The translations under genes were made by a program, and so were the position numbers. From assembly GCA_049976505.1 (NCBI GenBank), contig JBMFIC010000002.1, positions 86,634-150,633 of the forward strand: a stretch of DNA of 64,000 nucleotides. The letters run 5' to 3'. Shown here one piece after another: positions 49,829 to 57,416 of the stretch (position 1 is the first letter of the stretch; every line of letters starts with the position of its first letter). Source of the stretch: CAYFFZ01 sp049976505 (lineage in GTDB: Archaea > Thermoproteota > Nitrososphaeria > Conexivisphaerales > UBA164). Under the pieces are notes generated by a model that was given only the letters and a program-made list of their open reading frames with translations, was not told the DNA's origin and did not search any database.

Positions 49829-52063
49829 CTACCTTATGGTTCTCTTGATCTCCTCTGCCATCTTCTCGTATCTCTCTATATCTGCCCTTGTGAGGCTTGG
49901 CTTGACTATCTTCAGGGCCTCCTCGAAGTGCTTTTTCTCCACCGGCTTCGCGTGCTCAAGCTTCTGCTCTATGGTCTCCCTGAGGGCAATCATCGATGCC
50001 TCCCTTACAAGGGCAGCCAGATCTGCTCCGGTGTATCCCTCCGTCCTGTTTGCCAGCTCCTTCAGGTATGCGAAGTCGTTCTGCTTGATCTCGTCCGCGA
50101 GGTTCAGCTTCCTGACGTGGACCTTCAGGATCTCGAACCTTGCGCTCTCATCCGGCGGAGGAACGTACACCAGTCTGTCGAACCTTCCTGGCCTGAGCAG
50201 TGCCGGGTCAAGGATGTCTGGCCTGTTCGTTGCCGCAACAACCACGACGTTCTTCAGAGGCGCTATACCGTCCATCTCAGCTAGCAGCTGGTTGACTATC
50301 CTGTCCGTAGCCCCGCTGTCGAACCTGCTGCCTCTCGATGGAGCGATTGAATCGATCTCGTCAAAGAACACCACGCAGGGTGCCGCCATCCTTGCCTTCT
50401 TGAAGATCTCCCTGATGGCCTTCTCGCTCTCCCCAAACCACTTGCTAAGGATCTCAGGCCCTCTTACCGCTATAAAGTTCGACTGGCTCTCCGTAGCCAC
50501 GGCCTTTGCCAGAAGGGTCTTTCCCGTTCCAGGAGGACCGTAAAGCAAAATGCCCTTCGGAGGCTCTGTGCCAAGCTCCTCAAAGTACTTCGGATACTTC
50601 AGCGGCCACTCGACCATTTCCCTGAGCTCCTGTTTTACCCTCTCATAGCCTCCTATGTCGTCCCAGTGAACCTCTGGGACCTCAACTATGACCTCCCTGA
50701 GCACCGTTGGCTGGACGTACTTGAGGGCCTCAAGAAGATCCCTTCTTCTGAGGAGTATTTTGCTGAGCTTCTCCGGAGGTATCGTTGGCTGCTCCGTGTC
50801 AATCTCCTTGCTGTCAATGGCCTCCCTGAGCCTTATCATTGCAGCCTCCTTGACGAGGGCTGCCAGATCTGCCCCGGTGTAGCCGTTGGTCATTTCGGCC
50901 AGCTCCTCTAGGTCTATCTTGTCCTCAGGGTTGCACACCTTCTTGCTTATCTCCTCATCGCCGCACTGCGGGACGTTTCTGAGGTGAACGTTGAGGATCT
51001 CTATCCTTGCCTGCTTGTCCGGCATCCCTATGTAAATTTCCCTGTCGAACCTCCCAGGCCTCCTGAGCGCTTCATCCACGTCATCGGGTCTGTTTGTTGC
51101 TCCTATCACCACAACCTGCCCTCTCTCCTGAAGGCCGTCCATAAGGGTCAGAAGCTGGGCAACAACCCTCCTCTCCACCTCCCCTGTTACCTCAGCCCTC
51201 TTGGGGGCAACAGCATCTATTTCATCTATAAATATTATGCTGGGAGCATTCTTCTTGGCCTCCTCGAATATGTTCCTCAGGTTCTGCTCGGACTCGCCGT
51301 AGTACTTGCTCATTATCTCCGGACCGTTTATAGTTACGAAGTAGGCGTTCGCCTCGTTTGCAACAGCCCTGGCAAGAAGCGTCTTTCCGGTTCCCGGCGG
51401 TCCTATAAGAAGGACGCCCTTGGGAGGCTCAATGCCCAGATGCTTGAATATCTCAGGATGCCTGAGGGGCAGCTCTATCATCTCCCTTATCTTGCGCTTT
51501 GCCTCCTCGAGGTCCCCTATGTCCTCCCACGTGACCTTCTTGGTTGGTACCTGCTCCTCCTTTATGGGCTCTGATCTCAGCTCAACCTGTGTGCTCTCGC
51601 TTACGTACGCGACTGGAGCCGGAGATATAGAGACCACGGCGAACCTCAGAGTTTCGCTGTAGTAGGGGATCTCAATGGTAGATCCTCTCCAGAGAGGCTT
51701 CCCGAGCAAATACTCCTCCTTGAAGAACTCCGGATCAGCCTGAACCTGCACGCCTATTGGAGCTATCGTGACCCTCTGAGCCGGTGGTATGTTGGCCTTC
51801 CTGACCCTTACTTCGTCGCCTATCCCGACCCCGGCTCCCTTTCTCAGGGTTCCGTCCAGCCTTATGATGTCCCTGTTCTCGTCCTCGTAGTGCGCCGGGA
51901 GCGCAAGCGCGTAGACGCTGCCCTTCCCTACTATTTCTATGTACTCCCCCGCGGATATTCCGAGCATCCTCATCACCCTCTGAGGGATCCTGGCTATAAA
52001 ACGTCCGACGTCCCTTCCCTTTGCCTCCTCTACCTTAAGCTTGATCTCCAAGGGCTTGCTCAT
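49829..52063 (-). CDS. CDC48/VAT AAA+ ATPase
   Basis: 744 residues. The N-terminal double-psi barrel/beta-clam domain (about 1-185) is followed by D1 with GPPGTGKTLLARAVANE and IIFIDEIDAVAPKR, then D2 with GPPGTGKTLLAKAVATE and VVFFDEIDSIAPSRG. Both rings have the Walker A and B residues and arginine fingers in ATNRPDDVD/ATNRPDILD regions. The hexamer unfolds proteins for the proteasome. The C-terminus ends KRTIR without an obvious HbYX motif. Full length for archaeal CDC48. Confidence 0.97.
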   Translation of the reverse strand: MSKPLEIKLKVEEAKGRDVGRFIARIPQRVMRMLGISAGEYIEIVGKGSVYALALPAHYEDENRDIIRLDGTLRKGAGVGIGDEVRVRKANIPPAQRVTIAPIGVQVQADPEFFKEEYLLGKPLWRGSTIEIPYYSETLRFAVVSISPAPVAYVSESTQVELRSEPIKEEQVPTKKVTWEDIGDLEEAKRKIREMIELPLRHPEIFKHLGIEPPKGVLLIGPPGTGKTLLARAVANEANAYFVTINGPEIMSKYYGESEQNLRNIFEEAKKNAPSIIFIDEIDAVAPKRAEVTGEVERRVVAQLLTLMDGLQERGQVVVIGATNRPDDVDEALRRPGRFDREIYIGMPDKQARIEILNVHLRNVPQCGDEEISKKVCNPEDKIDLEELAEMTNGYTGADLAALVKEAAMIRLREAIDSKEIDTEQPTIPPEKLSKILLRRRDLLEALKYVQPTVLREVIVEVPEVHWDDIGGYERVKQELREMVEWPLKYPKYFEELGTEPPKGILLYGPPGTGKTLLAKAVATESQSNFIAVRGPEILSKWFGESEKAIREIFKKARMAAPCVVFFDEIDSIAPSRGSRFDSGATDRIVNQLLAEMDGIAPLKNVVVVAATNRPDILDPALLRPGRFDRLVYVPPPDESARFEILKVHVRKLNLADEIKQNDFAYLKELANRTEGYTGADLAALVREASMIALRETIEQKLEHAKPVEKKHFEEALKIVKPSLTRADIERYEKMAEEIKRTIR

Positions 52064-52113
52064 GAGTACTATTATCGTCCTATTTCCTTAAAAGCTTATT
52101 TATCGAAAACCCT

Positions 52114-52635
52114 TCAGGACCTTTCCTGAGGCATCTTTCTGAAGAGCAGAAGATAGTGAAACCTTAGGTCCTTCTCCTTTACAAGCACAAAGCCTGCTGA
52201 CGTCATGTCCCTGATGACTTCATCCTTGTCGATCTTCCAGGGCGGCCCAAACGGAGTGTCCCTCTTGAAGTCCAGCACGGCCACGGAATCGGCCGTCCTC
52301 CTGAGGTTCTCAAGGATGGCGGCCCTGCAGCTTCGCGCGAGATCGTGATAGACGTTTGACATGAAAGCCAGATCAAAACTTCCGCTGATCGGCTCACAAA
52401 GGTTCTGCTTTATCGTTATTATTCCCTCCTTCTGCATCTGAGCGAAGTAGTAGTCGTCAACGTCGAAGGCGTATACCTCTGCCCCCTTTCTTTTGAAGGC
52501 CACGGAGAAGAAGCCGTCCCCTGCTCCCAGATCGGCTATCCTCTGACCTGGCCTTATTTCCAGAAACTCAACAACTTCCTCAGGATCGTACGCGAACCTC
52601 CTGAGCCCATGTCCGTGATGAAAGTGAAAACCCAT
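52114..52635 (-). CDS. SAM-dependent methyltransferase (UbiE/class I type) with a His-rich N-terminus
   Basis: 173 residues. Motif I is RIADLGAGDGFFSVAF near residues 32-47 and motif II is AEVYAFDVDDYY near 53-64; SNVYHDLA lies in the usual motif IV place. The start MGFHFHHGHGLRRF is histidine-rich, typical of a group of archaeal/bacterial methyltransferases near metal-resistance genes but not proof of it. The substrate is unknown. It is downstream of no operon partner; CDC48 follows 50 bp later on the same strand. Confidence 0.82.
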   Translation of the reverse strand: MGFHFHHGHGLRRFAYDPEEVVEFLEIRPGQRIADLGAGDGFFSVAFKRKGAEVYAFDVDDYYFAQMQKEGIITIKQNLCEPISGSFDLAFMSNVYHDLARSCRAAILENLRRTADSVAVLDFKRDTPFGPPWKIDKDEVIRDMTSAGFVLVKEKDLRFHYLLLFRKMPQERS

Positions 52636-52761
52636 GGAAAATAGATAAATGATTTATCTATATAAGCTTGCTGCTAAATTCAGCATGACAAAAAGAACGA
52701 CAAGCCTCGCCCCTCTAGGGGCGGGGTAAAGCTTTTAAATCTCTGAATACTTTAAAGTATT

Positions 52762-53172
52762 GTGGAACTCAAGTCAACAAGGTATGCGAAATACCTATGC
52801 AACTACCATTTCGTATGGATCCCTAAGTATCGTAGAGATTTATTAATCGGAGAAGTTACTGTTTACATTAAAGAGGTGCTAAAATCAATCGCCGAAGAAT
52901 TAGATTGTGATATTGTAGCCCTAGAAGTGATGCCAGATTATGTCCACCTTTTCGTAAACTGCCCTCCTAGATATTCGCCCTCATACCTGGCGAACTACTT
53001 TAAGGGTAAATCAGCTAGGCTGGTCTTAAAGAAGTTCCCAGAGCTAAGAAAATACACGGGAGGAAAACTCTGGACCAGAAGCTACTTCGTATCTACAGCC
53101 GGCAACGTATCGAGCGAAACCATAAGGAAATACATCGAGGAGCAGTGGGGGAAAGGGGATGAAGAGGACTAA
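52762..53172 (+). CDS. tnpA: IS200-type Y1 transposase TnpA with an altered HUH motif
   Basis: 136 residues; GTG start. The family frame is complete: YHFVWIPKYRRDLL at the N-terminus, ALEVMPDYVHLFVNCPP near residues 53-69, YLANYFKGKSAR, and the catalytic tyrosine region VSSETIRKYIEEQW near 118-131. The metal-binding HUH motif normally reads DHVHLF; here it is DYVHLF (codon TAT), so the first His is Tyr. That should weaken or abolish nicking activity, suggesting the element may no longer transpose by itself. Confidence 0.88.
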   Translation: MELKSTRYAKYLCNYHFVWIPKYRRDLLIGEVTVYIKEVLKSIAEELDCDIVALEVMPDYVHLFVNCPPRYSPSYLANYFKGKSARLVLKKFPELRKYTGGKLWTRSYFVSTAGNVSSETIRKYIEEQWGKGDEED

Positions 53173-54508
53173 CTTAGTTAAACTCGTCATGGACAAGAAT
53201 ACCCACGAGAAGCTCAAGGAACTAGCTGTAGTAACTGCCAAATGTTGGAACGAAGTGAACTGGTTAAGAATGCAACAGTACAAGAAGGGGGAGAGGGTAG
53301 ACTTCGCTAAGACAGAAAAGGAGGTGTATGAGAAGTACAAACAGGTGCTAAAGGTCAACGCGCAGCAGGTTGCCAGGAAGAACGCCGAGGACTGGAGGGG
53401 CTTCTTCTCATTGATCGAGGAGAAGAAGGAGGGAAAATTACCAAAGTGGTTCAAGCCTAGACCTCCAGGATACTGGAAGGACAAAAATGGGAAGTATAAG
53501 CTGCTCGTCATCATCAGGAACGACCGTTACGAGGTAGACGAGAACGAGAGAGTTATTTACCTTAAGGACTTCGGGCTGGTCCTGAAGTTCAGGGGGAAAG
53601 TTAAGTGGCATGGGAAGCAGGGAAGGTTAGAGATAGTTTACGATGAGGCCAGGAGGAGATGGTATGCTCATATCCCGGTTGAAGCCAAAAACGTCGTCGA
53701 AAACAAGGGTAATTTGAGGGCTTCAGTGGATTTAGGGATCGTTAATTTAGCTACTGTTTACGTCGAGAATGGTACATGGTATATTTTCAAGGGTGGCAGT
53801 GTTCTTGCACATTATGAGTATTATAGCAGGGGGATAAGCGGAGTTCAGAAAGTTTTAGCTAGACATGGGCAAAGGAGGAGCAGGAGGCTTAAACTCATTT
53901 ACGATAAAAGGAGGAGGTTCTTGAAACACGCGTTAAACAGTATGGTCAGGAAGATAATGGAGGAGTTACGGGGAAAGGGTGTAAGCGAGGTCATCGTTGG
54001 TTATCCTAAAGAGATTAGTAAGAACCATGGTAATAAGCTTACAGTAAACTTTTGGAACTACAGTTACGTTATTAAGCGTTTTGAGCAGGTTGGAGAGGAA
54101 TTAGGGATTAAGGTTGTGAGGGTGAATGAGGCATATACTTCTAAGATTTGTTCCCTATGCGGGGAAGCCCACGAGGGTGGGCGTGTTAAACGTGGTTTGT
54201 TTAAGTGTCCCCGCATGGGGAAAGTCATGAACGCGGACTTGAACGGTGCAATGAATATTCTACATATCCCCGAGTCCCCAGGATCTGGGAGCGGAGGGCA
54301 GCTCCCGGTGAGGGATAGGGGTAATGGGCTGAAGGCCCAGCCCGTGGTCTACCGCTGGACGAGCGGAGCGGGGTGGCTACCAGCCACCAGCAATGAAACG
54401 GTGAAGATGAAGGCGGTAAACCACAAACCCGTGATCCACCCTGAGGGAGCCTTCGCCCTTCAGGGCGGGGAGGAGGTCAGACAACAGCTATATTTAATGC
54501 GAGCTTGA
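53159..54508 (+). CDS. tnpB: RNA-guided nuclease TnpB (IS605 accessory protein), possibly altered active site
   Basis: 449 residues. The N-terminal helical/WED-REC part ends near residue 185. RuvC-I is ASVDLGIVNLATV (Asp at about 192) and RuvC-III is MNADLNGAMNIL (Asp near 360). At the RuvC-II place, where a Glu is usual, the strand reads EVIVGYPKEI, so the acid would have to come from a shifted residue. The zinc finger has CSLC and then CPRMG, losing the fourth Cys. The frame runs 28 nt past the element end, into padR promoter sequence, before stopping. TnpB uses the right-end RNA as guide to cut target DNA and help retain the element. Confidence 0.88.
   Translation: MKRTNLVKLVMDKNTHEKLKELAVVTAKCWNEVNWLRMQQYKKGERVDFAKTEKEVYEKYKQVLKVNAQQVARKNAEDWRGFFSLIEEKKEGKLPKWFKPRPPGYWKDKNGKYKLLVIIRNDRYEVDENERVIYLKDFGLVLKFRGKVKWHGKQGRLEIVYDEARRRWYAHIPVEAKNVVENKGNLRASVDLGIVNLATVYVENGTWYIFKGGSVLAHYEYYSRGISGVQKVLARHGQRRSRRLKLIYDKRRRFLKHALNSMVRKIMEELRGKGVSEVIVGYPKEISKNHGNKLTVNFWNYSYVIKRFEQVGEELGIKVVRVNEAYTSKICSLCGEAHEGGRVKRGLFKCPRMGKVMNADLNGAMNILHIPESPGSGSGGQLPVRDRGNGLKAQPVVYRWTSGAGWLPATSNETVKMKAVNHKPVIHPEGAFALQGGEEVRQQLYLMRA
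54340..54480 (+). ncRNA. Predicted reRNA/omegaRNA scaffold of the 52.7-kb element (overlaps tnpB 3' end)
   Basis: By analogy with IS605 elements, the RNA covers the end of tnpB and the right end. Visible stems are GGGTGGCTACCAGCCACC (GGTGGCTACCAGCCACC hairpin near 54370-54388) and the terminal GCCCTTCAGGGC hairpin, then GGGGAGGAGGTCAG. The 16-20 nt that follow (from 54481) would be the guide, and they cover the padR TATA box. The start is approximate. Confidence 0.5.
54489..54496 (+). promoter_or_regulatory. TATA box of padR, 9 bp from the IS right end
   Basis: TATATTTA with its centre about 26 nt before ATG 54520 predicts a leaderless padR transcript. The IS terminus at 54480 sits where the BRE and upstream control region would be, so the element has replaced the upstream half of the promoter. 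The same bases form the predicted TnpB guide. Confidence 0.55.
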
Positions 54509-54519
54509 GCATATTCAGA

Positions 54520-54876
54520 ATGGTCAGGGAAAGGGCGCTGGTCAAGGGCATGATCTCCCTTCTGATACTTGATGAGCTGCTCGCGGGGGATGCGTACGGC
54601 TACCAGCTTATGAAGAGGATAAGCGAAGTTCTTGGAGAGAGGCTGCCTGCAGGCTACATATACGTGGTCCTCAGACACCTTGAAAAGAAGAGGTGCGTAA
54701 AGTCTAGGGTAAGTCAGCTTGGGGGCAGAAGGATCAGGATGTACTTCATAACGGAAAGGGGAAAGAGGCTCCTGGTGGAGCACCTGGATGTCCTAAGAAG
54801 GGTCAGCAGCATAGCGGAGAGGATCGCAACCGACGTGGAGAGAAAGCTTATGCAGAGAAACGGAGCTCAGGCTTAA
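54520..54876 (+). CDS. PadR-family transcriptional regulator
   Basis: 118 residues from ATG 54520. The winged helix has the PadR pattern: GMISLLILDELLAGDAYGYQLMKRI, then YIYVVLRHLEKKRCVKSR and a wing with RRIRMYFITERGKRLL. The C-terminal helix mediates dimerisation. PadR repressors often control drug or transporter genes; here an MFS transporter gene lies convergent and overlaps at TTAA (54873-54876). TTG 54505 is an alternative start but the promoter position supports ATG 54520. Confidence 0.85.
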   Translation: MVRERALVKGMISLLILDELLAGDAYGYQLMKRISEVLGERLPAGYIYVVLRHLEKKRCVKSRVSQLGGRRIRMYFITERGKRLLVEHLDVLRRVSSIAERIATDVERKLMQRNGAQA

Positions 54877-56099
54877 CGTAGCTGCCTCTTGCCGGCCTCC
54901 CCTCTGCTCCTGAAGAAAAGGTAGTACAGGACCGCCGAGGAGTAGTAGAATGCTGCGCACGCGTAGAATGGATAGTTAAGGGAGATCTTCATAAGAACCG
55001 CTCCAAGGGTAACCGTAACCGCATAGGTCAGGTTCCATGCGAGGTTCTCGAGGCTTGCCCCTATGCTCCTGTACTGCTCGTCCAGCATCGACATCTCGAA
55101 GGATGACTGAACTGGCGAAATAGCGTTCATAAGCGTCGTCCTGATCAGGTAAAACGCGGAGAAGAGCGGAAAGGAGAGCCCATCGAGGGCTCCAACGAAC
55201 GGCATCAGAACCATGACCGTGGTGGCTGCAACCCACGAGCCCACAATAGTCCTCAGTGAGCCCCTGATCCCCTCTATCCTGGGCATGAGGAGCGCCATGA
55301 ATGCCATGAAGAGGTTTGTCAGCGAGAAGATCACCGAAATCGCGGCTATGCTTATGCTGAACCTGTACTTGAACTGGATTGAGAAATAAGGTATAAGAAA
55401 GCCCGCCCCGGCCCCTATGAGGGAAGAGGCGGTCATCATCTTGGCTATGGTCCTTGAGTTCTGCTCGTTAGGCTTGAGAAGCGGTATCCTGCTCCTTATA
55501 TCAACCCCTATCCTCTTTATGAAGAAGAGGGAGGCCAGAGCTGCAGCCGAGGACAACGCGTAAACAACCCTGTACGAGCCGATATCTCCAAGAAATGGCC
55601 TCAGAAGATCCAGCGAGGACCCTGAAAGGGCTGTTCCGGCGAAGCCTCCTATCGTGTACATAAAGTAGTTGAGGGAGAAAGCGTGGGTCCTTCGCTCGAT
55701 CCTCTCGGCCTTCGATATGAGCGGCCCCATGTTAGCAGTTGAAATCGCCATCCCCATCGAGCCAAGCACCGAGGATGCTATGAAGGCTCCCCTTGTCGTC
55801 GAAATCGACAGAAGGGCGTCGGCTGTGCCCTGAAGCCCGGCGCTCAGCATCAGGGACTTCCTGGACCCGATAGCATAGGAAAGCGATGATGCTGGAAGAA
55901 GCAGGACGACATATGATATCGCTCCCACTGTGTTCAGAAGGCCGAAGAAGACTAGCCCGTATCCAAGCGAGAGCACGTAGAACACCGTCAGGAAACCGCC
56001 CATGTTGGATCCAAAGTTCGTCATCAGGCTTGTAGCCGATATCAGCTTCGAGTCCCCTGAGAGCGAGAAGTACTCCGATAGCGCTTCCCTTAAGTTCAA
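54873..56099 (-). CDS. MFS transporter
   Basis: 408 residues, 11-12 predicted membrane helices, typical of the major facilitator superfamily (GSRKSLMLSAGLQG near residue 77 as the loop 2-3 motif A equivalent; RIGVDIRSRIPLL in the central loop). The substrate is unknown; the adjacent padR gene suggests a drug or metabolite exporter. The start overlaps folB by 4 bp, so it follows folB in one transcript. It is distinct from the other two MFS proteins in the window. Confidence 0.82.
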   Translation of the reverse strand: MNLREALSEYFSLSGDSKLISATSLMTNFGSNMGGFLTVFYVLSLGYGLVFFGLLNTVGAISYVVLLLPASSLSYAIGSRKSLMLSAGLQGTADALLSISTTRGAFIASSVLGSMGMAISTANMGPLISKAERIERRTHAFSLNYFMYTIGGFAGTALSGSSLDLLRPFLGDIGSYRVVYALSSAAALASLFFIKRIGVDIRSRIPLLKPNEQNSRTIAKMMTASSLIGAGAGFLIPYFSIQFKYRFSISIAAISVIFSLTNLFMAFMALLMPRIEGIRGSLRTIVGSWVAATTVMVLMPFVGALDGLSFPLFSAFYLIRTTLMNAISPVQSSFEMSMLDEQYRSIGASLENLAWNLTYAVTVTLGAVLMKISLNYPFYACAAFYYSSAVLYYLFFRSRGEAGKRQLR

Positions 56100-56455
56100 T
56101 CAGCTCTCCCCTGCATCTCCTTTTCGTAGACGAAGTAAGACATAAGCGCTCCGTCGGGCAGGGATGGCTTTGTGACCCTTACCTTTATCCTTTTCACCCC
56201 AGGGAAGGACTTAAGAGCCCTTGCGGCCTCAAGGGCTACGTCCTCTATGAGCTCAAACCTCTTTCCCTCTATCGCCTCCCTGAGCCTCCTGGAGGCCTCG
56301 CTGTAGCTCACGGTGCTCTCAATTCCTCCCATGTAGTCCCGAGCGAGCTCAAGCTCAAAGTCAACCTCTATTATTCTTTCAAACATGTCCTCGCCCCTGT
56401 CTATTCCCACCCTGCATTTCACCTTAAGGCCCCTTACCCCGACCCTGGACACCAT
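56096..56455 (-). CDS. Dihydroneopterin aldolase family protein (FolB-like)
   Basis: 119 residues. The FolB pattern is visible: VGVRGLKVKCRVGIDRGED at the start, STVSYSEASRRLREAI in the middle, FELIEDVALEAARAL and VKRIKVRVTKPSLP with the end KP. FolB cleaves dihydroneopterin in folate synthesis; many archaea use unrelated enzymes (MptD) for pterins, so this is noteworthy. It could also act as an epimerase or on another pterin. First gene of the folB-MFS pair; divergent from the recombinase operon across 94 bp. Confidence 0.8.
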   Translation of the reverse strand: MVSRVGVRGLKVKCRVGIDRGEDMFERIIEVDFELELARDYMGGIESTVSYSEASRRLREAIEGKRFELIEDVALEAARALKSFPGVKRIKVRVTKPSLPDGALMSYFVYEKEMQGRAD

Positions 56456-56519
56456 AAGCTCTTAGCGGGAAATCCCTGTATTAAGTCTTAACCCCCCTCC
56501 CCCCATACATGCTGCATAG

Positions 56520-56528
56520 CTTATATCC
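56520..56528 (+). promoter_or_regulatory. TATA box of the recombinase-polymerase operon
   Basis: CTTATATCC centred about 26 nt upstream of ATG 56550 predicts a leaderless transcript for the three-gene operon. A C-rich run lies just upstream (near 56495-56512). I looked for the damage-response hexamer known from Sulfolobus promoters and did not find a convincing copy. Confidence 0.55.
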
Positions 56529-56549
56529 GTTTTATGAAAAGAACGTCTC

Positions 56550-57416
56550 ATGAGCGCTGGCGCTCCTGAGCCTGTAGGTGCGGATTATGCCTCCGCGCTG
56601 TACAGCCTGAGCCCTCCAGATGCCATATGGCGCCAGTGCTGCGCTGAAGCCTCCAACAAGGAGATCAGGATCAGGCTGGAGCGCGCTTCAAGCCTTTACA
56701 GGAGAAGCGCTAGGCTTCCTAGGTGTTCAACCGGAAGCAGATCCCTGGACTCGCTGCTTGGCGGGGGGCTCGAGCCATCCTCGGTCACCGAGTTCTTCGG
56801 CGAGTTCTCGACAGGAAAGTCTCAGCTGAGCATGACAGCGAGCGTGATGTGCCAGCTCAGGGAGGAGGATGGCGGGCTCAACGGGGGAGCGGTATACATT
56901 GACAGCGAGGGGACGTTCAGGCCCGAAAGAATCTCAGAGATCGCGGAGGCAAGAGGGCTTAGCCCGAGGGAGGCCCTCGAAAGGATCATGTACGCGAGGG
57001 TATCAGGAGCGGAGGAGCTTGAGGCAGCGGTAAAGGAGGTCCCGAGAATAATAAGGGATCAGGAAATAAAGCTGGTGGTCGTTGACAGCATAATCGCCCC
57101 TTACAGGGCTGAGTTCATAGGGAGGGAGGCGCTTCAGGAGAGGCAGCAGAGGCTTCTGAAGCTGATTCACGAGCTCAAGGAAACGGCCGAGGAGCACAGG
57201 CTGCCGGTCATAGTTACAAACCAGGTGGTCTCCATCCCAAACCCCTTCGTGGAGGAAAGGATCGTGGCAGCCGGCGGGAACGCCGTAGCTCACTCCACGA
57301 CGCACAGGGTGATGCTCTACAGAAAAGGTGAAAGGAGGTTCGCGAGGATCGTGGACAGCCCCAGCCTCCCACCAAGGGAGGTCGAGTTCAGGATAGAGAG
57401 AGGTGGCGTTGTCTGA
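56550..57416 (+). CDS. RadA/Rad51-family recombinase paralogue lacking the HhH N-terminal domain
   Basis: 288 residues. The RecA core is well kept: STGSRSLDSLLGGGLE near residue 60, GEFSTGKSQL (Walker A, about 88-97), VYIDSEGTFRPERI, KLVVVDSI (Walker B, near 173-180) and VTNQVVSIPNP. The ~55-residue N-terminus keeps only a vestige of the helix-hairpin-helix domain (YSLSPPDAIWRQC) of RadA. It may be the main RadA in reduced form or a paralogue. As head of an operon with a second RecA-fold protein and a PolB2-like polymerase, it probably works in repair of damaged DNA. Leaderless start at ATG 56550. Confidence 0.85.
   Translation: MSAGAPEPVGADYASALYSLSPPDAIWRQCCAEASNKEIRIRLERASSLYRRSARLPRCSTGSRSLDSLLGGGLEPSSVTEFFGEFSTGKSQLSMTASVMCQLREEDGGLNGGAVYIDSEGTFRPERISEIAEARGLSPREALERIMYARVSGAEELEAAVKEVPRIIRDQEIKLVVVDSIIAPYRAEFIGREALQERQQRLLKLIHELKETAEEHRLPVIVTNQVVSIPNPFVEERIVAAGGNAVAHSTTHRVMLYRKGERRFARIVDSPSLPPREVEFRIERGGVV

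Larger units (their letters stand above)
52690..54480 (+). mobile_element. IS200/IS605-family insertion sequence (tnpA + tnpB)
   Basis: The left end has a strong hairpin (AAGCCTCGCCCCTCTAGGGG with GCGGGG after it, 52702-52726) and TATA-like sequence before tnpA. tnpA and tnpB overlap by 14 bp. The right end carries a GCCCTTCAGGGC hairpin and terminates GGAGGTCAG at 54480. These elements move as single strands without terminal inverted repeats or target duplication, as seen here. The exact left boundary is uncertain by a few bases. It inserted directly upstream of the padR TATA box. Confidence 0.85.

Noticed and set aside
49758..51574. Plus-strand frames of 261 and 196 aa over the CDC48 gene
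   Set aside because: Antisense to an unmistakable CDC48 with both AAA domains.
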